DNA of 64,000 bases from Nymphaea colorata (lineage: Eukaryota > Streptophyta > Magnoliopsida > Nymphaeales > Nymphaeaceae), in NCBI RefSeq assembly GCF_008831285.2, contig NC_045138.2:16029934-16093933 (forward strand). Reading direction: 5' to 3'. Below the pieces are notes generated by a model. That model was not told the DNA's origin and ran no database searches. It was given only the letters and a program-made list of their open reading frames with translations. Positions 1-12,717 of this stretch are shown here, piece by piece. Both the position numbers and the translations under genes were made by a program. The stretch's first letter is position 1; the number at the start of each line of letters is the position of its first letter.

Positions 1-1059
1 ACATATACTGGAGTCATGGGTAGTCTCTGCAAACATGGCAAGTTTCAGGATGCACTCGACGTGTTCGATGGAACGGTTCAGCTTGGACTAGACCCGGGCT
101 TAACCACTTACGCTACGATGATCCATGGGCTCTGCAAGGGTGGAAGAATGGATGCTGCTATCGGCCTCCGTCGTCAGATGGAGGTGAATGGTCTTGGGAT
201 TAATTTGGCAATTTACAATTCGCTGATTTATGGGTTTTGCAAGATTGGAAAGATGGATGAAGCCATGAAAGTTTTTCAAGAAATCAAGGAAAAAGGTTCT
301 AGACCTGATACCATTACTTACAACGTATTGATGGATGGGTTTTGCAAGGCTGGGCATATTGGTACTGCCAGAAGTCTTTACCTTGATATGAAAGAAGAGG
401 GTCAGAATCCTAACCTAATTAGCTATAACACGTTGATGGATGGTTTAAGTCGTGAGTATAATCTTGATCAGGTTCTTAATTTGTTCAGAGAAATTAATGA
501 TTCGAGTCAAGTGGATATTATAACTTACAACATACTCATAAATAAGATCTGCAAGGAAGATGAGGTAGTAGAGCCAAAGAAAATTGTAAATGAATTGTCT
601 GAGAAAGGAATTGAGGCTGATGTTGTGACTTATTCAACACTGATAAATGGGCTTTGTGAAAATGGGAGGCTGCTTGAGGCCATGGACCTGCTGGGCCAGA
701 TGACGGAAAGTGGTCTTTGTCCAAATGTAATAACTTACAATAGCATCATGAAAGGGTTTTGTTTAATAGGACAGGTCGACAAAGCTGTTGAGATGCTTCA
801 TGTAATGATTGCTAATCACATAATTCCATCTGCCAATACATTGTGTCTTTTCCGGGAATATGTTCATGGTTTACCTCACCATCAGGAGACCATGGAATTA
901 CTTGAAACGGTCATACTGAAGCAAGATAAATGCTGTGATGACTCGTATATGGAACTTCTGGATGTTGTTGGTCAGCAATTAGTTCTCCCTTCTAAAGCAT
1001 CATCCCATGAATGTGCAGCAGCAAAGGCAAGTAAATTATGTGAATCTTCGGGTTCATAG
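1..1059 (+). CDS. P-class pentatricopeptide repeat (PPR) protein, 3' part
   Basis: The frame is open from base 1 and ends at the TAG at 1057-1059, so this is the C-terminal part of a gene that starts outside the window; the ATG at 16 is internal. About seven 35-residue PPR units are visible, with the usual repeated core (TYNVLMDGFCKAG, TYSTLINGLCENG, TYNSIMKGFC). After the last unit comes a degenerate tail of about 70 residues with no DYW or E domain, so it is P-class. Such proteins bind organellar RNA in chloroplasts or mitochondria and affect its processing, stability or translation. The target signal lies outside the window, so the compartment and the RNA target cannot be read. No intron is seen, as is usual for the family. 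Confidence 0.93.
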   Translation, partial: TYTGVMGSLCKHGKFQDALDVFDGTVQLGLDPGLTTYATMIHGLCKGGRMDAAIGLRRQMEVNGLGINLAIYNSLIYGFCKIGKMDEAMKVFQEIKEKGSRPDTITYNVLMDGFCKAGHIGTARSLYLDMKEEGQNPNLISYNTLMDGLSREYNLDQVLNLFREINDSSQVDIITYNILINKICKEDEVVEPKKIVNELSEKGIEADVVTYSTLINGLCENGRLLEAMDLLGQMTESGLCPNVITYNSIMKGFCLIGQVDKAVEMLHVMIANHIIPSANTLCLFREYVHGLPHHQETMELLETVILKQDKCCDDSYMELLDVVGQQLVLPSKASSHECAAAKASKLCESSGS

Positions 1060-2070
1060 TTATAGAATGGGTTAATGAAGGTTCAGAACCATTTGTACCT
1101 ATACATGTATATATATCTGTCAGGTACCATTCTTTTGTGTATATTCTGTATATCATATTACGTTATCAATGAATTAATGTCGGATTTTTTTTTGGTTCAT
1201 CCAGTTGCCTTCCAGGATAATTTTCTTGTTTCTGGCAGGAGATATTGTGTGTACACAGTTTCATATGTCCTGCCTTTGATTGGCCAAGCCTATGCTGAGA
1301 CTTCAGGCCTATTTTCTGTTCGAAGATAGCGCCTTTATGCAGCAGGGTTGTACTTCTTAGTGGGGTACTATTACCATATTTTTGCTGCTTGGATGTGTAA
1401 ATATATGATTTTCCATCGTACTCTTCTTACAATTCCAACTTTTTCGTGGCCTAACCCTCTCAGTTATGTTTTATAAACTATTTTTTCAAGAAGATACAGA
1501 TCAACTCTTAATCATTATTAATACACGAGAGGACTAATGGTACCGTTAACCAGACTTACAGTCTTGCAAGCAAATTGCCTTGCATGTTTCATCTAAAATT
1601 TTGCCTGGCACTGGTCCTTGGTTGGATTTCTTCACTTCCTTAAGCAATAAATAAGGTCTTTGTAAGTCCTGAAAAAAAATTCCGCTCCTAAGACACGCTT
1701 TACCTCAGCCTACCCCAGCCCCAAGCCTATCTTGACTAAACCAACCCACCTATAGAGCCAACCGCACCTAGCCCACCCAAGCCTCAGCTAGGACTAGGTT
1801 CAGCCGGCTACGCTAGTCATCTCGCTAGCTTTCCCCGGCCGTCTTCCTCGGCCTTCCTCTCTACCGTCGGCTATTTTCCGACGTACGTGGCCTAGCCACA
1901 CTCGAAGGCAGGCAGGTAGACCGAGTATAACGAGTCTCAAACATAGTTCAGTGCATGTTGTAAGAATGTTGTTTCTCTTTGACAGTAGGACAAGTGTAGA
2001 AGCACCACAATGTGAAATAATGGATTGTCAATTGAAACATGGGTGGAGCAAAGAATGTGAAAGTTATGTA

Positions 2071-2350
2071 AGAACACAAAAACTAAGATACCAAACAAAA
2101 GTGTAATTGATTGGGATGAAAATCCACACTCCTGCAAAGGAGGCCCCCTTATATATAGGCTTCACCTTCCAGTCAGATCCTAGGTTGCCTGCTTCGAAAC
2201 CTTATGTAAGAACACAAAATCTAAGAAAACAAGCATCAAAGTGTATTTGAATGAGATGTAATCCACTCTCCTGCAAAGGAGGGCTCCCTATTTATAGGCT
2301 TCACCTTCGAATCAGATCCCAGATTCCTTGCTCCGAATCCTTCTGGATCC
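2071..2350. repeat. Two direct copies of a ~148-bp unit, LTR-like remnant
   Basis: The unit starting at 2071 recurs at 2219. Both copies share AGAACACAAAA at the start, then ATCCAC, TCCTGCAAAGGAGG, a TATA-like TATATATAGG or TATTTATAGG, GGCTTCACCTTC and CAGATCC. A TATA box followed by GGC is reminiscent of a plant Copia LTR promoter, but no internal region, primer site or matching second LTR is visible, so the family is a guess. It is an old, broken fossil if it is an LTR at all. Confidence 0.45.
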
Positions 2351-3946
2351 GTAATCTATCACATGTACCCTTGCACCAAACTATGTCCTTGACTTGTGGT
2401 TCTGACATCTCTCTCCAGCTTTCCCTTTGGCATACGTCTTATTTCATCAAGGTGATGTCCTACTACTAACCAACTCTTACTGTTAATTCTTGTCTGTCCT
2501 CGACATGGATGCTGCTACACTGCATTGTCATCTACATACACATTATATAGGAAATACTTTAATCGGTGATACATCACGTACTGGGCAATTGAGCTTCTTT
2601 GGGTTCTCCTGCACGGTCAGTCTGCTTGCTGGATAAAGGAATGCAGAATCACTTGGAAATAGTTCAGAGGATAGAGTATGACAATCTTTCAGCAACTGGA
2701 ATTTTTTCGGGAGCTTGACCTAGCAGAGGCTGGATGAGGTTTGATTTTTCGTAATTATTTTGCAGAAATGTCCTCCCCATAATTATGAAATACAGTTGCT
2801 GCAGAAGACATATCTGCATGTACTTTAAGCCTGTCGCCCATTACTGGGTTGAAAGATCTCTATGTGCGAGTTCTAATCGCGACTACAACAGGCGCCAGTA
2901 GCACTAGGCACATGCAGAGGTTGCATCATTTGCCAGGCTAAAAGATGTGGAAGTTGGAGATGCAACTTCAGTAATTTCGTGCTCATTTTTGACAGCAGGC
3001 TGTGCAGAACGTAGAGGAGCAGGTTTATCTTAGTCATGTGTCAGTAGACCCCATTCTATTCTGTTATGGAGCTTATCGGGTTAGCATGAAGGATCAAACT
3101 TTTGCAGAGTTCCCACCAGAAGAATTCAAGTCTCCACATTGAAAACTAAGGAACAGAAACATATGGGCTTAATCAGACTTATTAGTTACTTCGCTTCTTT
3201 AATCCAGGTTCTCTGTTCCCTGATTCTGAACAACGAACTAGATACTGTGCAGACTGCAGTTGTGAAGCGCTAGGCTGCTAGGTCTTGTATGGAAGGATCT
3301 GTTTAGGGAGCATGTTGTGGTTGTTGCATCAATTTGTGCCATCGATTGAAGGCGAACCCCACACGGATGTGGCGGTGGATCTGAGGATTTGTCAACCTTT
3401 TGTGGAATTTACAGTGTAGCTTGTATAAAAGAATATAATACGGGCACCAAGATGGAGAATCTGTGCGAGAGAGTACAAATTTTCCAACACCTTCTGCTGT
3501 AATAGTAGCCAAAGTCTCACCCGCAATCTTGAAGTGCCAGTTAATGGTTGTCCTTTGGAAATTTCAAAAAACAGAACTGAACTCGGTATTTGTGGAATGC
3601 GTGCGTGGAGTCTGTTAGATTTGGTGAGGAAATCGTACACCGTGTTAGAATTGGATTACCAGTCGCGTGGATCGCATCATCGTGTAGTCTCTCCTCCCAT
3701 GAACTGCTTCTACTTCCTCTCTGTCCCTCTCGGGGGCTTCAGCAGTCGGAAACATCGTGTTGTCTCTCCCCAGAACTCCCATGAGCTACTGATAACATCT
3801 CCCTCTCTCTCACAAGTAACTTTAAATGACCACTCGCTATTTGATTTCATAAATTACTATAAGAAATTGGAAATGATGCTTTTAATTTGCTTAATATAAA
3901 CATGTTAACAGTGTGTTCGAGTGCACTTTATAAAAAATGCAGATGC

Positions 3947-3967
3947 AGAGAGAGAGAGAGAGAGAGA
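3947..3967. repeat. (GA)n microsatellite
   Basis: About ten uninterrupted GA units are read directly. It lies downstream of the P2 stop codon on the minus strand. Confidence 0.9.
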
Positions 3968-4194
3968 ATGCCTGCCGAACAAGTACACTTCAAAAAAGGA
4001 TAAGGAATTTTGATTAGAAAAATCTCTGTGCAGTATACAATCTTGCATCACAGCCTCAAAGCTGCTCAACAGGAAAAAGTGTGAGAAAAAAGGGAAAAAA
4101 TGAAAACTAAATCCTCCATTAACCAACAATTAGACTCGCAGGAACATCTTATCCTAATTTTTTAGCTTTTCCTTCGGATTACTAAGGAAGCCAC

Positions 4195-7100
4195 CTAGTC
4201 AAACAAGCTAAAGCCCATATCCTGCAAAATTGTCAACATCATGGAACTGTCAGAATAGGGTGCGGAAAAGAAAGAACCAAAAGTCCAACTTAGATGAGTG
4301 AGAGTACTAACCTCATCGGATTCCTCTTTCTCTTCAACCTTCTCTTCCTTCTTTGGCTCTGCAGCTGCCGGGGCTGCAGCTGCACCACCACCACCACCAG
4401 TAGCAGCCATTGCAACAGCAACACCACCACCTGATGGGACAGAAGCAAACTTTTCCCTTCCAGAAGCAATAAGTTCAGTTATGTCTTTGCCTTGCACTTC
4501 ACTCAATAGAAAATCTATCCTATCATCTTCAGCTTCCGCACCAACTGTTCAAAGGGTGGATATACCACGTTAAAACAAATGACAAGGAGGTAGAATGACA
4601 TGAGAGGCTCAGTCAGTTCATCAACCAGCGGAAAGAACAAATAAGCACAAGAGCAAGGGTCACCATTTCCACGTTATTATGCAAGAGCACAATAAGTTGC
4701 ATTTGCAGATCTTAAGAATAAACCCAATTCAACTCTTGTAAAAACCAATATAGGAAGAAAGACAAAAGACCTCATTCTTTTTCTTTTTTTCAATCTTCCA
4801 GATGGTTTAAAAGCAATTTCTATCATTGTTTATGCAAGACTTTAAAACCCACTAATTCAGACTTCACCTAGAATCAATTGACTCATGACTTGCTGGGTCA
4901 ACTCAGTGACATTGGCCTGGTTTTGACAGATTTGTTTTTTCATTAAGCATTATTTATATATGTACAAAATAGTGTTTTTAATTCATTATAACATTGATAT
5001 ATTACATGTGATATGTAGATACTACATGTATAAAATGCAAATCTTAGCAACGCATTTGCAAAAATTATGTTCTGCTGTATGCACATGCATCTTCTGTGTA
5101 ATATAGTAAAAATTTGATAGAGGACACAAACAACATACAAAATTTAATATCATCTACATAGCACGGTTGTGTGATACACACACGTCAGTCACGCACAAGA
5201 ATGACTCGTTAAACCAGCCTATGACTGCAGACTCAGAAATGAACTTGAATGACATGGCCATTGCCATGACTCATGTTAACTCCTGGTCTTCTAGTTTTTT
5301 AACCACGTTAAGGACTGAGTCAACCCAGCAGACTTGGTTGGGCTTTTTAAATACTGGGTATACTTTGTCAAAACTCCTGGACTCGCCTAGGACTCTAATG
5401 TTGGATGGTTGCTTGAGCTGTTTGTCCGTAACCAACCTGCCATTTCAAAGTACCTAGGCAATAGAGTGGGGTGGCTAGACTTGAGTAACACTCAATAGCC
5501 TAAGCTTTTCTCTTCAACAGCATAGATTTTTCTTCTTTGCCACCTAAGATAACGGTTCTTCTGTTTCTATCTCTTCTTTCCCTTCATCCATTTGAAGTCT
5601 TCTTTTTTCTTTTTCTTCTGTCTTTATGAAGATTTTCTTTTTGGGATTTGTTTTCAGGGTGCATGTGGTTTTTGCATTAGAAGTATATGTAAGTAGATAT
5701 ATATGCAGTTATGTATTTATAAAGATAATCACAGTAATAGTTCATACACATTTATACTTTGAATTTGTTGGGGATTTATCTTCTCTGGATATAAATGTGC
5801 TGCTCATCTTCCTGTAAGTCACATGGACTTGACAAATGAGAGGCTGTACCTGAGTCACTGTGGCATTAGACTTCATCAACAAGAGTCCAATCCTGTTAGA
5901 TGCACCAGACTATTTCGTCCAAAACTCCGGGCACGCCTAACTCAAATCAATGGTGAGTTTGTTACAGTCAAAATGATCGGGTGCACACAGGTATGTTCTT
6001 TCTGAAATTTTGGTTCAATTCACGGTTTTGTCTAAATTTTCCATCTCACTGTCAATGAAAGAAAACAAGAAAAAACTAAAAGAGTTAAGACACAACCATC
6101 CTTCTCTGTTCCCACGCCCCTCCACCCCTTCTTTTAGTTCTGTTATTCTTGGTGCTCTCTCTCTCTCTCTCTCTTTGAGCCCCCTCTTGACTCAATAGCA
6201 ACAGCTGCCAACTAGCTATGGTGACAGCTTAGTTGTTAAGGCTAGGCATGGCCAAGGCATGAGTCCACACCCGACGCCTAAGTCCATCACATAGGCAACA
6301 TGTGTTAGACTGGTGCCTAGGCTAGCACCTAGGTGCGCCTAGGCTGGACTAGGCGCTAGCATGTGTAGTCCATGGAAAGATGAAAAGTCACTTTCCCTTT
6401 AAATTAAGTCTTGTAATTTTATCATACACCGTTATACCGTAGACTCTTATATTATATGCAGCTACATTATCTACTTTCTGTTTTTTAAGTACAGTTTGCT
6501 GTACGTTGATTACATATTCTTTATCAACTCATCAAGTGGAAGTTCCAGCCATACATTAAGTACATGATCTAAAACCAATGAATTTCTGTATAGATCTTAT
6601 GTGCTCTAAAACTGTAAAACATATTTTGTGGAACCTATGCCAGCCTTCTTACCCATGATAAAACCTAGGTTTATGGTAAAAAGACCACCAGTTTCTCTTG
6701 TTTAATGCATGTCTAATAATCAAAGAAATGCATGCAGACCTCACTTTTGCAACCTGAATACAGATTTATTTTCTCATTGGTGAGGGTGTTTTGTGTGTTA
6801 TATGTATATTATATGTTATATGTACAATCTGTTGCAACAAATTGTAATGTATATTATATGTACTGATTTGATAAGATTTTGGTTTGAAATGATTCAAATG
6901 AAATAGTCTATAAGGTCCATAACTTAAATAGTCTACAAGAAATGCAAGCACTGCCCAGTATGTAAACAAGAATGACATGTTTTCTTTTGTGTATCAAACT
7001 AAGGCATCAGCTAGAACAGAACAACACAGTTTTCCAGTATGTAAACAAGCTGAAAATGTACTGTTAATCTGTCATGTAACCAAGAACAGAACAGTGTTTC

Positions 7101-8555
7101 ATGTTTTACTTTTTGGCGTTACTTACGAAGTATAATCATTCAATTAGAACAGAATAGAACAGTTTTTCAAGTTCTACTTGGAATAGAAGCTTACAGTTCA
7201 GTCAGTATCTACATAATTTTATTATGTAATGGTTAACATAACTAAAAAAAACAAACAAAAAAGGCCGCTATTTTTGCCTAGGTGCTGAGTGCCTGGGCGC
7301 CTTGACAACTAAGGGTGACAGGCAACCAGTGCTCAGCAAACAGTTATCTCTTTCTCTCTCCCCCTCTCTCTCCCTGTTGAGACACTTGGTTTTCTCTCTA
7401 AATCCCGCCAGGATTCATTGTGCCCTCACGAGGGGAGCACGACTTCAACACTCTTTAACATGATTTTGGTCAGTTTTGTCATTCCTTCTTTTGATGATTT
7501 ACTGATGACACCAAAAACATGGGAGATATTGGTAGAACAAAAATAATGAACTGGAAAGTGAGTTATTAACTTATCTTTATAGACAAATGCAAGGCTGGAC
7601 TCGTGCATAGGAACACCAAGCAGGTGGACACCTTGGTTTTTGCCTAGGCTACAATACTAGGAAGAGCATCATTGTTTGTCTGATTGATTATTGTTGAATA
7701 TTCTATGTAATTGTCAATATTATGAATATTCTGTTAGATATATCGAAGTTCTCCCCCCAACTGCTGAATGTTATATTGAACATAATATTGTCGAAAATTG
7801 CCAATCAGCTTTTGCTTGTTCTTTTCAGCCAGTTTAGGCTCCAACTAGGCCCAGACTAAGCCTGTTTGAAGGCCCACCGCCTGAAACTGCCAAACTTTTG
7901 ATTGCATGGCATGCAACTGATAAGATTCTCCGACCAAGTGAGAATCCGCGTGCATGAGCATTTCTCACCTTGATACCCAGACGAACCTAAATCTGCATCT
8001 TCAACTTGGGTAAGGCCCTAATTTCTTTAATACATTACAGTGGTAAAGATTATTATTGTGACTGATGAATGAAAAAATAAAATATAACAGCACCCTCCGT
8101 TTAGGCCAAGAATGACGGAAGAACGAAAGAAGTACACACAATAAAGAAAGCAATGCAGTAAACACAGCAGAAACCTGAAACAAGTACCATCAGCTATACC
8201 AATCGAAGACCACAACAACGAAAATCGATCGCACCAAAAGACAGACAGCTATAAAACCCCAAGCGCGCCAAGAACCAAGGTTATACCAATATAGGAAACA
8301 ATTTCTCCACGCAATAATGTGTTCCAAGAACTAAGGTGAACCAGAAAAAAACTTAGCTAGGCAAAAATGCATCAGAACCAACGTGAGCAAAAACTCATTA
8401 ATTATGAGTACCAGCAATCAAAATTCCAGAAGTGAACGAACAACATATACACACACTCACGGAGTACCTGAACCAAGGATGGACTTCAGATCGCCAGCTG
8501 ATGGGTTGGCATTTCCGCCCAACACGGCGAGCAAGTAAGCTGCAACGATCTTCAT
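4195..8555 (-). CDS. RPP2: 60S acidic ribosomal protein P2
   Basis: There are three coding exons on the minus strand: 8468-8555, 4312-4544 and 4195-4221. Together they encode 115 residues plus a TAG stop, the normal family size. Exon 1 starts [18 protein letters not shown], the typical P2 N-terminal dimerisation helix. Exon 2 holds [20 protein letters not shown], the Gly/Ala hinge and the acidic EEKEESDE. Exon 3 gives the invariant tail DMGFSLFD that recruits elongation factors to the ribosomal stalk. The splice junctions are CAG/GTACTC to CAG/TTGG (phase 1) and GAG/GTTAGT to GCAG/GAT (phase 0). Intron 1 is 3.9 kb, eleven times the coding length, and carries transposon insertions. A CT tract lies directly before the ATG. 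P2 works as a P1/P2 heterodimer on P0 in the 60S GTPase centre. Confidence 0.96.
4838..5360. repeat. Fold-back repeat remnant in RPP2 intron 1
   Basis: The left arm near 4889 (GACTTGCTGGGTCAACTCAG) is matched in inverted orientation near 5310-5335 (CTGAGTCAACCCAGCAGACTT), giving imperfect arms about 400 bp apart. The ends are not sharp and I found no clear target duplication. It is probably an old non-autonomous element. Similar TTGACTCGG-type words occur in LACS9 intron 4. Confidence 0.35.
6228..7313. mobile_element. Non-autonomous hAT-type DNA transposon
   Basis: The left end reads CTTAGTTGTTAAGGC and the reverse complement of the right end reads CTTAGTTGTCAAGGC, a 15-bp terminal inverted repeat with one mismatch. 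It is flanked by a perfect 8-bp duplication, GGTGACAG, at 6220-6227 and 7314-7321. An 8-bp duplication is the hAT superfamily signature. The 1,086-bp body has no transposase-like frame, so the element would depend on a partner. Its left part is rich in GCCTAGGC-type words (6299-6360). It lies inside RPP2 intron 1. Confidence 0.8.
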
Positions 8556-8572
8556 CTCTCTCTCTCTCTCTC
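8556..8572 (-). promoter_or_regulatory. CT-repeat leader of RPP2
   Basis: This pyrimidine run (GA on the coding strand) lies directly upstream of the P2 start codon. GA or CT runs in 5' leaders are common in plants. Similar tracts precede GLOX and PP2A in this window. Confidence 0.5.
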
Positions 8573-9368
8573 GCGTCTCAGAAAAAATGCGCGCGGAAAC
8601 GGGAACGGAAGACGACCAACGACCTTCTAGGGTTTTTTCCGCGTTCGGGTTTCCCTCCGCTTTGGTAACTTTTTCTTTATGATCCAACCTTTTGATCAAA
8701 ACCTCATGAGGGAACCTCATTTTCCTGAATTCTCTGATTCGACCACACGTGATCGCTTTTGTTGTGATTGATTTTTGTGAACAAAATGACATGACGGCGA
8801 ATCGGTGATATTCTTTTACCTCTTGAGCAAACCCCAAAATACTATAGAAAAAAAAGATGCAAGTCTTCGTACTTCTCATAGACTTTAATTTGAAACTCCC
8901 CTTTAATTGTTCCCAAAAAATATAAGGACTTTATTTGGGTTACAATACGTTTGGTTGGTTAAATAAGAAGGAAATGAAAATTAAAAAACTTGTTTGGTTG
9001 CAAGAAAAAAAAAATTGATAACTCAATGTAAATCCAATGAGTTTAAACAAGAGAGATTGAAAAGTAAAGGAAAATGATTGTTCATTTCCTTTCATTTCTT
9101 TTTTACCTGAACAAAATGGAAAATCATTCACAAAAACTTGCTTGGTGACAAGAAGCCACTGCAAGACAACAGGAAAAAAAAAACAAAGAAAAAGAAAACA
9201 TGAAAGAGCAGAGATGATGGGAAGGGAAGGAGTGGGAGAGAAGGGAAACTAAATAGTGGCTTTTTTTTTTATGAGGTTAACAAATTTTCAATTGTCTATA
9301 TGAAGCACTAACCCCAATCTTGTGGGGTTATTTTTTCATAACTGGACCCAAGTTTCAACTAAGGGTGA

Positions 9369-9512
9369 ACACGAGCAGAGTGAGACCAAGTTCAATTAGC
9401 TCAAACTCGGCTCAACTAATGAAACCTCATGCTCGATAATAGTTCGACAAAACAGCTCGAGCTCGACTCGGCAATTAAGTATTGAGTTCGAGCTCGACTC
9501 GATTAAGGCTCA
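9369..9512. repeat. AGCTCG-rich repeat debris
   Basis: The stretch is built of recurring CGAGCTCGACTCG, GCTCGAG and AACTCGGCTCAACTAA words, typical of degraded dispersed repeats in plant genomes. The class cannot be told from what remains. Related words recur at 29220-29275. Confidence 0.4.
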
Positions 9513-11063
9513 TCAAACTTGAAGGAGATTTTGTAAAAACTTACATGATTAACCATACCAAGGCATGAGTCCACACCCGTCGCCTGAAGCTGCGTGTGCC
9601 AGCTGAATTGGGTGCCCAATGTGTTAGTTTTTTTAGGAAAAGGTCGTTGGAAGAAAATCATAAGTCTCACTACATGATTTACCTTGGAAACACTAAGATA
9701 TACTGCATTATAAAATACTAACCAACCTTTTATCATTGGAGCAATTAGGAAAAGTAGAACAGCAGCGAGCAGCAATAAATCAGAAAATCAGAAACTATTG
9801 CAACTGGTTGAGAAGGAACTACGAGCTCACTGTTAGTAGTCTTGGAAGTTGATCTATTTGGAGATCGTCCAATCATGCTAGGATTGGATTTGGAGTGATT
9901 CGGCGGCTTGGATCTAATCTAAATTTGATATGAGATATAAACATAGTCACAAATTCCATTCTTTGCATTTTAAATTGTAAGATTTTTTTCTGGTATAATA
10001 TGGTGAGCTTGACAAAAGATAAAGAATAAGAGAAAAATATGTAATTTTTTAAAAATAAAAATATGAAAAATAAAATATCTGAGAAACAAATAAAACAACA
10101 TCAAAACAATAAATAGATAAGTAAAAAATAAGAATTAAAAAATAGAAACAAGCATACTCTCATTGAAAAATGTAAAAAAGCCTAAAAATGCTAAAAATTG
10201 TTTTGTTTTGTTTTTTTTTGCGTTTTTTCCGTTCCTACCGTATATGAAAGAAACAGTGTATTTTATATTCTTTACTGACTTATTTTTTGCGTTTTAAACT
10301 CATTTTTTATGACTGTGATCTAAAGCCTGATCTTCCTTTATCATGCTTGTTCAATGCATAAAATGACACCTAAATCCATCAATTTAACTTCGAAAGTAAT
10401 GAAATTTGAACAAGGCTATTTAACACTTGAAACAACATAAACATTACTTTAAAGTCAAATAAATGTATGTATTTTAATATGTATAATTTAATCCATTTCA
10501 TGCATGCATTCCCGACTTCCAAGGAAGAAGACAACTCTGATGAGTTGTTAAGGAGAGGGCCTCGATGGGTTGCTTCCCTGCCTTTTGCCGCCATCTCTCC
10601 TCGCTAGGACCTCCTTTGGTAGTCTAAGGCAAACAACAGCATGGTGTTGTGCGTAGCAGTGTTTTCACCACTTTTTACTCCCAAAAATCAGTAAGAAGTA
10701 AAATTTTTACTGATTTTATGTCGGTAAACAGTAAGGGACAATAATGGTACTGCTTCTCGCCAATGATGAACTGAAAACCTTACGGAAACTACATTTTTCA
10801 CCACGTTCCTCTGTTGGAAGTGGGATTAACCACAGGAAACCTTCTTTTTCCTCCATTAATAGAGATTCTTTTTTATTGGCAAAGTAAAAATTTTACCAAA
10901 GAAACATTTTCCATCATTTCATATCTGAACTGAGATTTGCAGTACTAAACAATTGTCAGTCAAGCTCAGATCCGACGCAGAAAATTCAGAATGGTAGGCA
11001 TTAAACATGCATCTCAAGTAAATAGTAAATGTAGCCAGTTTGAGAGGTGATCAACCAGCCTTT

Positions 11064-11186
11064 TCTCTCTCTCTCTCTCTCATTTTTGCTGTTTTTTTTT
11101 TGGGAATTGTTTTTTTTACTAAGGGACCTCTTATCCCTAAATTTTGTTATATATTTCCATTCTCTCTCTCTCTCTCTCTCTCTCTC
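11064..11186. repeat. Two CT microsatellites
   Basis: CT runs at 11064-11081 and 11160-11186 flank a T-rich spacer. They give rise to spurious open frames with SLSLSL or REREREs translations on the two strands. Confidence 0.85.
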
Positions 11187-12717
11187 CCTCTCCCCCTGGC
11201 AAGACGCTAACTGCATGCATGCAAGGAAGGCAGGACAAAACCACCATTAATGTGGTTGAGGAAAAAATTATGGCTGAACTTCTGACCAGTCGTTACTGCA
11301 GATGCGTATATCTCTGCATGTCTGCACCAGTCATTTATTAGCCAACTGATCTCACTGTACCTATATATATATATATACTTGCTCGAAATGGGTAGTTGGG
11401 ATCTTTTATTATTAGTTCTTTACAGCGCATATAATTTGCTCATCCCCTTCGCTGCTTGACCGGTTGCTGCTGTGGGCTTCCTGTCCATCGATTCGTCATG
11501 GCGCTGCAGCTATCAGAAAATAAATACCAAGCCATATCTATGCTCGAGAGGTGAAAGATCTAATGCAAAATTGCTTTCTTTAGAATATTGTGCATGCTTG
11601 TAATTGCGTGTGCAAAAGCAGAAATCTCCTAGGTGGTACAATTGCATCTGAACTTAAATCGTGCAAAAAGAACCATTTGGATCTTGATTGAGTATCATGC
11701 AGGTTGTGAGCTAACCAAGTTTCAATTTGCTGTTAAAATTGAACGTAGCGAGGAAGTTGGTAAAATTGCAAATAATTGAAACGAAGATTTTCAATTATTG
11801 ATTTAGGTGAAGAAGTGACGTCTCACTTTCAAGCGCTCCATGTCGACATTTTCTTGGGTAAATTTGCAGTCTTTTGGTGTCGGCGCCAAGTCCCTTTATT
11901 TTTTGAGTTTTCTAGGTAACAGAATGATTTGAAATATTTTATATTGATCTAAAATTTAAAGAAAAAGAAAATATATAGATTGATATTTAAGGCAACAGCG
12001 GTAAATTGGTTTCCTAATAGTAAACTTAAGTTTATATAATTAGTTCTGATTCCATGGTTGAATAAAAATGAAAAAGAACAAACACTGCCCTTTGAATCAA
12101 ATAATTTCTCCTCCCCAGTCTTTTTCTTATTTATTTATTTTCCAAGTTGTCAAATGTCACCTCGCTTTCTTGGACGGCTCTTTAATAATTGACCTACTTC
12201 CCTTGGAGCTCTTAGAGCATGCTTGCAACTTTGCCGCACAGCCTAAAAAAGTAAAAATCTCTGCTACCAACTTGTTAAAATCTGATTGAAGGTTAAAAAA
12301 TGAAATTGCCTTGTACAGAGTGGACATAACTTATATATAACTTAAGTATAATGGCAATCGAATCGACGTAGGAGGTGAATGAATCTGTAACAAAGTACAG
12401 ACGACTGAGCTCACATTTTAACGAAGATGAATCCTTTTGCGAAAAGATCTGTGAAGTTGCAGTTTCGCTTGTTACCTTTGAAAAAAACTCGTGAGTGCAG
12501 CGGTAAAATTTTTCGAACGTACCTTCTTGATCATCAGTTGTACGCTCATAATTTCGGCTTGTACAGAACGATGCTCACAGGAATCGAATAGGACCGGTGG
12601 CATGACAGCACATTTGATCACCATGCCAACCCTTCGAATTTAAGATGAAAGCTACAACATCATCAACCATTAAAAGCAAAATTTGATGTAAAAACGACTA
12701 TTTTTAAGAAGGATGAA

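Larger units (their letters stand above)
1060..4194. other. Spacer between the PPR gene and RPP2
   Basis: This is the 3' flank shared by the convergent PPR and P2 genes. I see no convincing coding exon. The short open frames (for example 3534-3899) have no recognisable protein and no codon pattern. The first few hundred bases are probably PPR 3' UTR. From 1680 to 1900 there is a C-rich, degenerate stretch. From 2071 to about 2350 there is a direct duplication, listed separately. A GA tract lies at 3947-3967. Confidence 0.6.
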
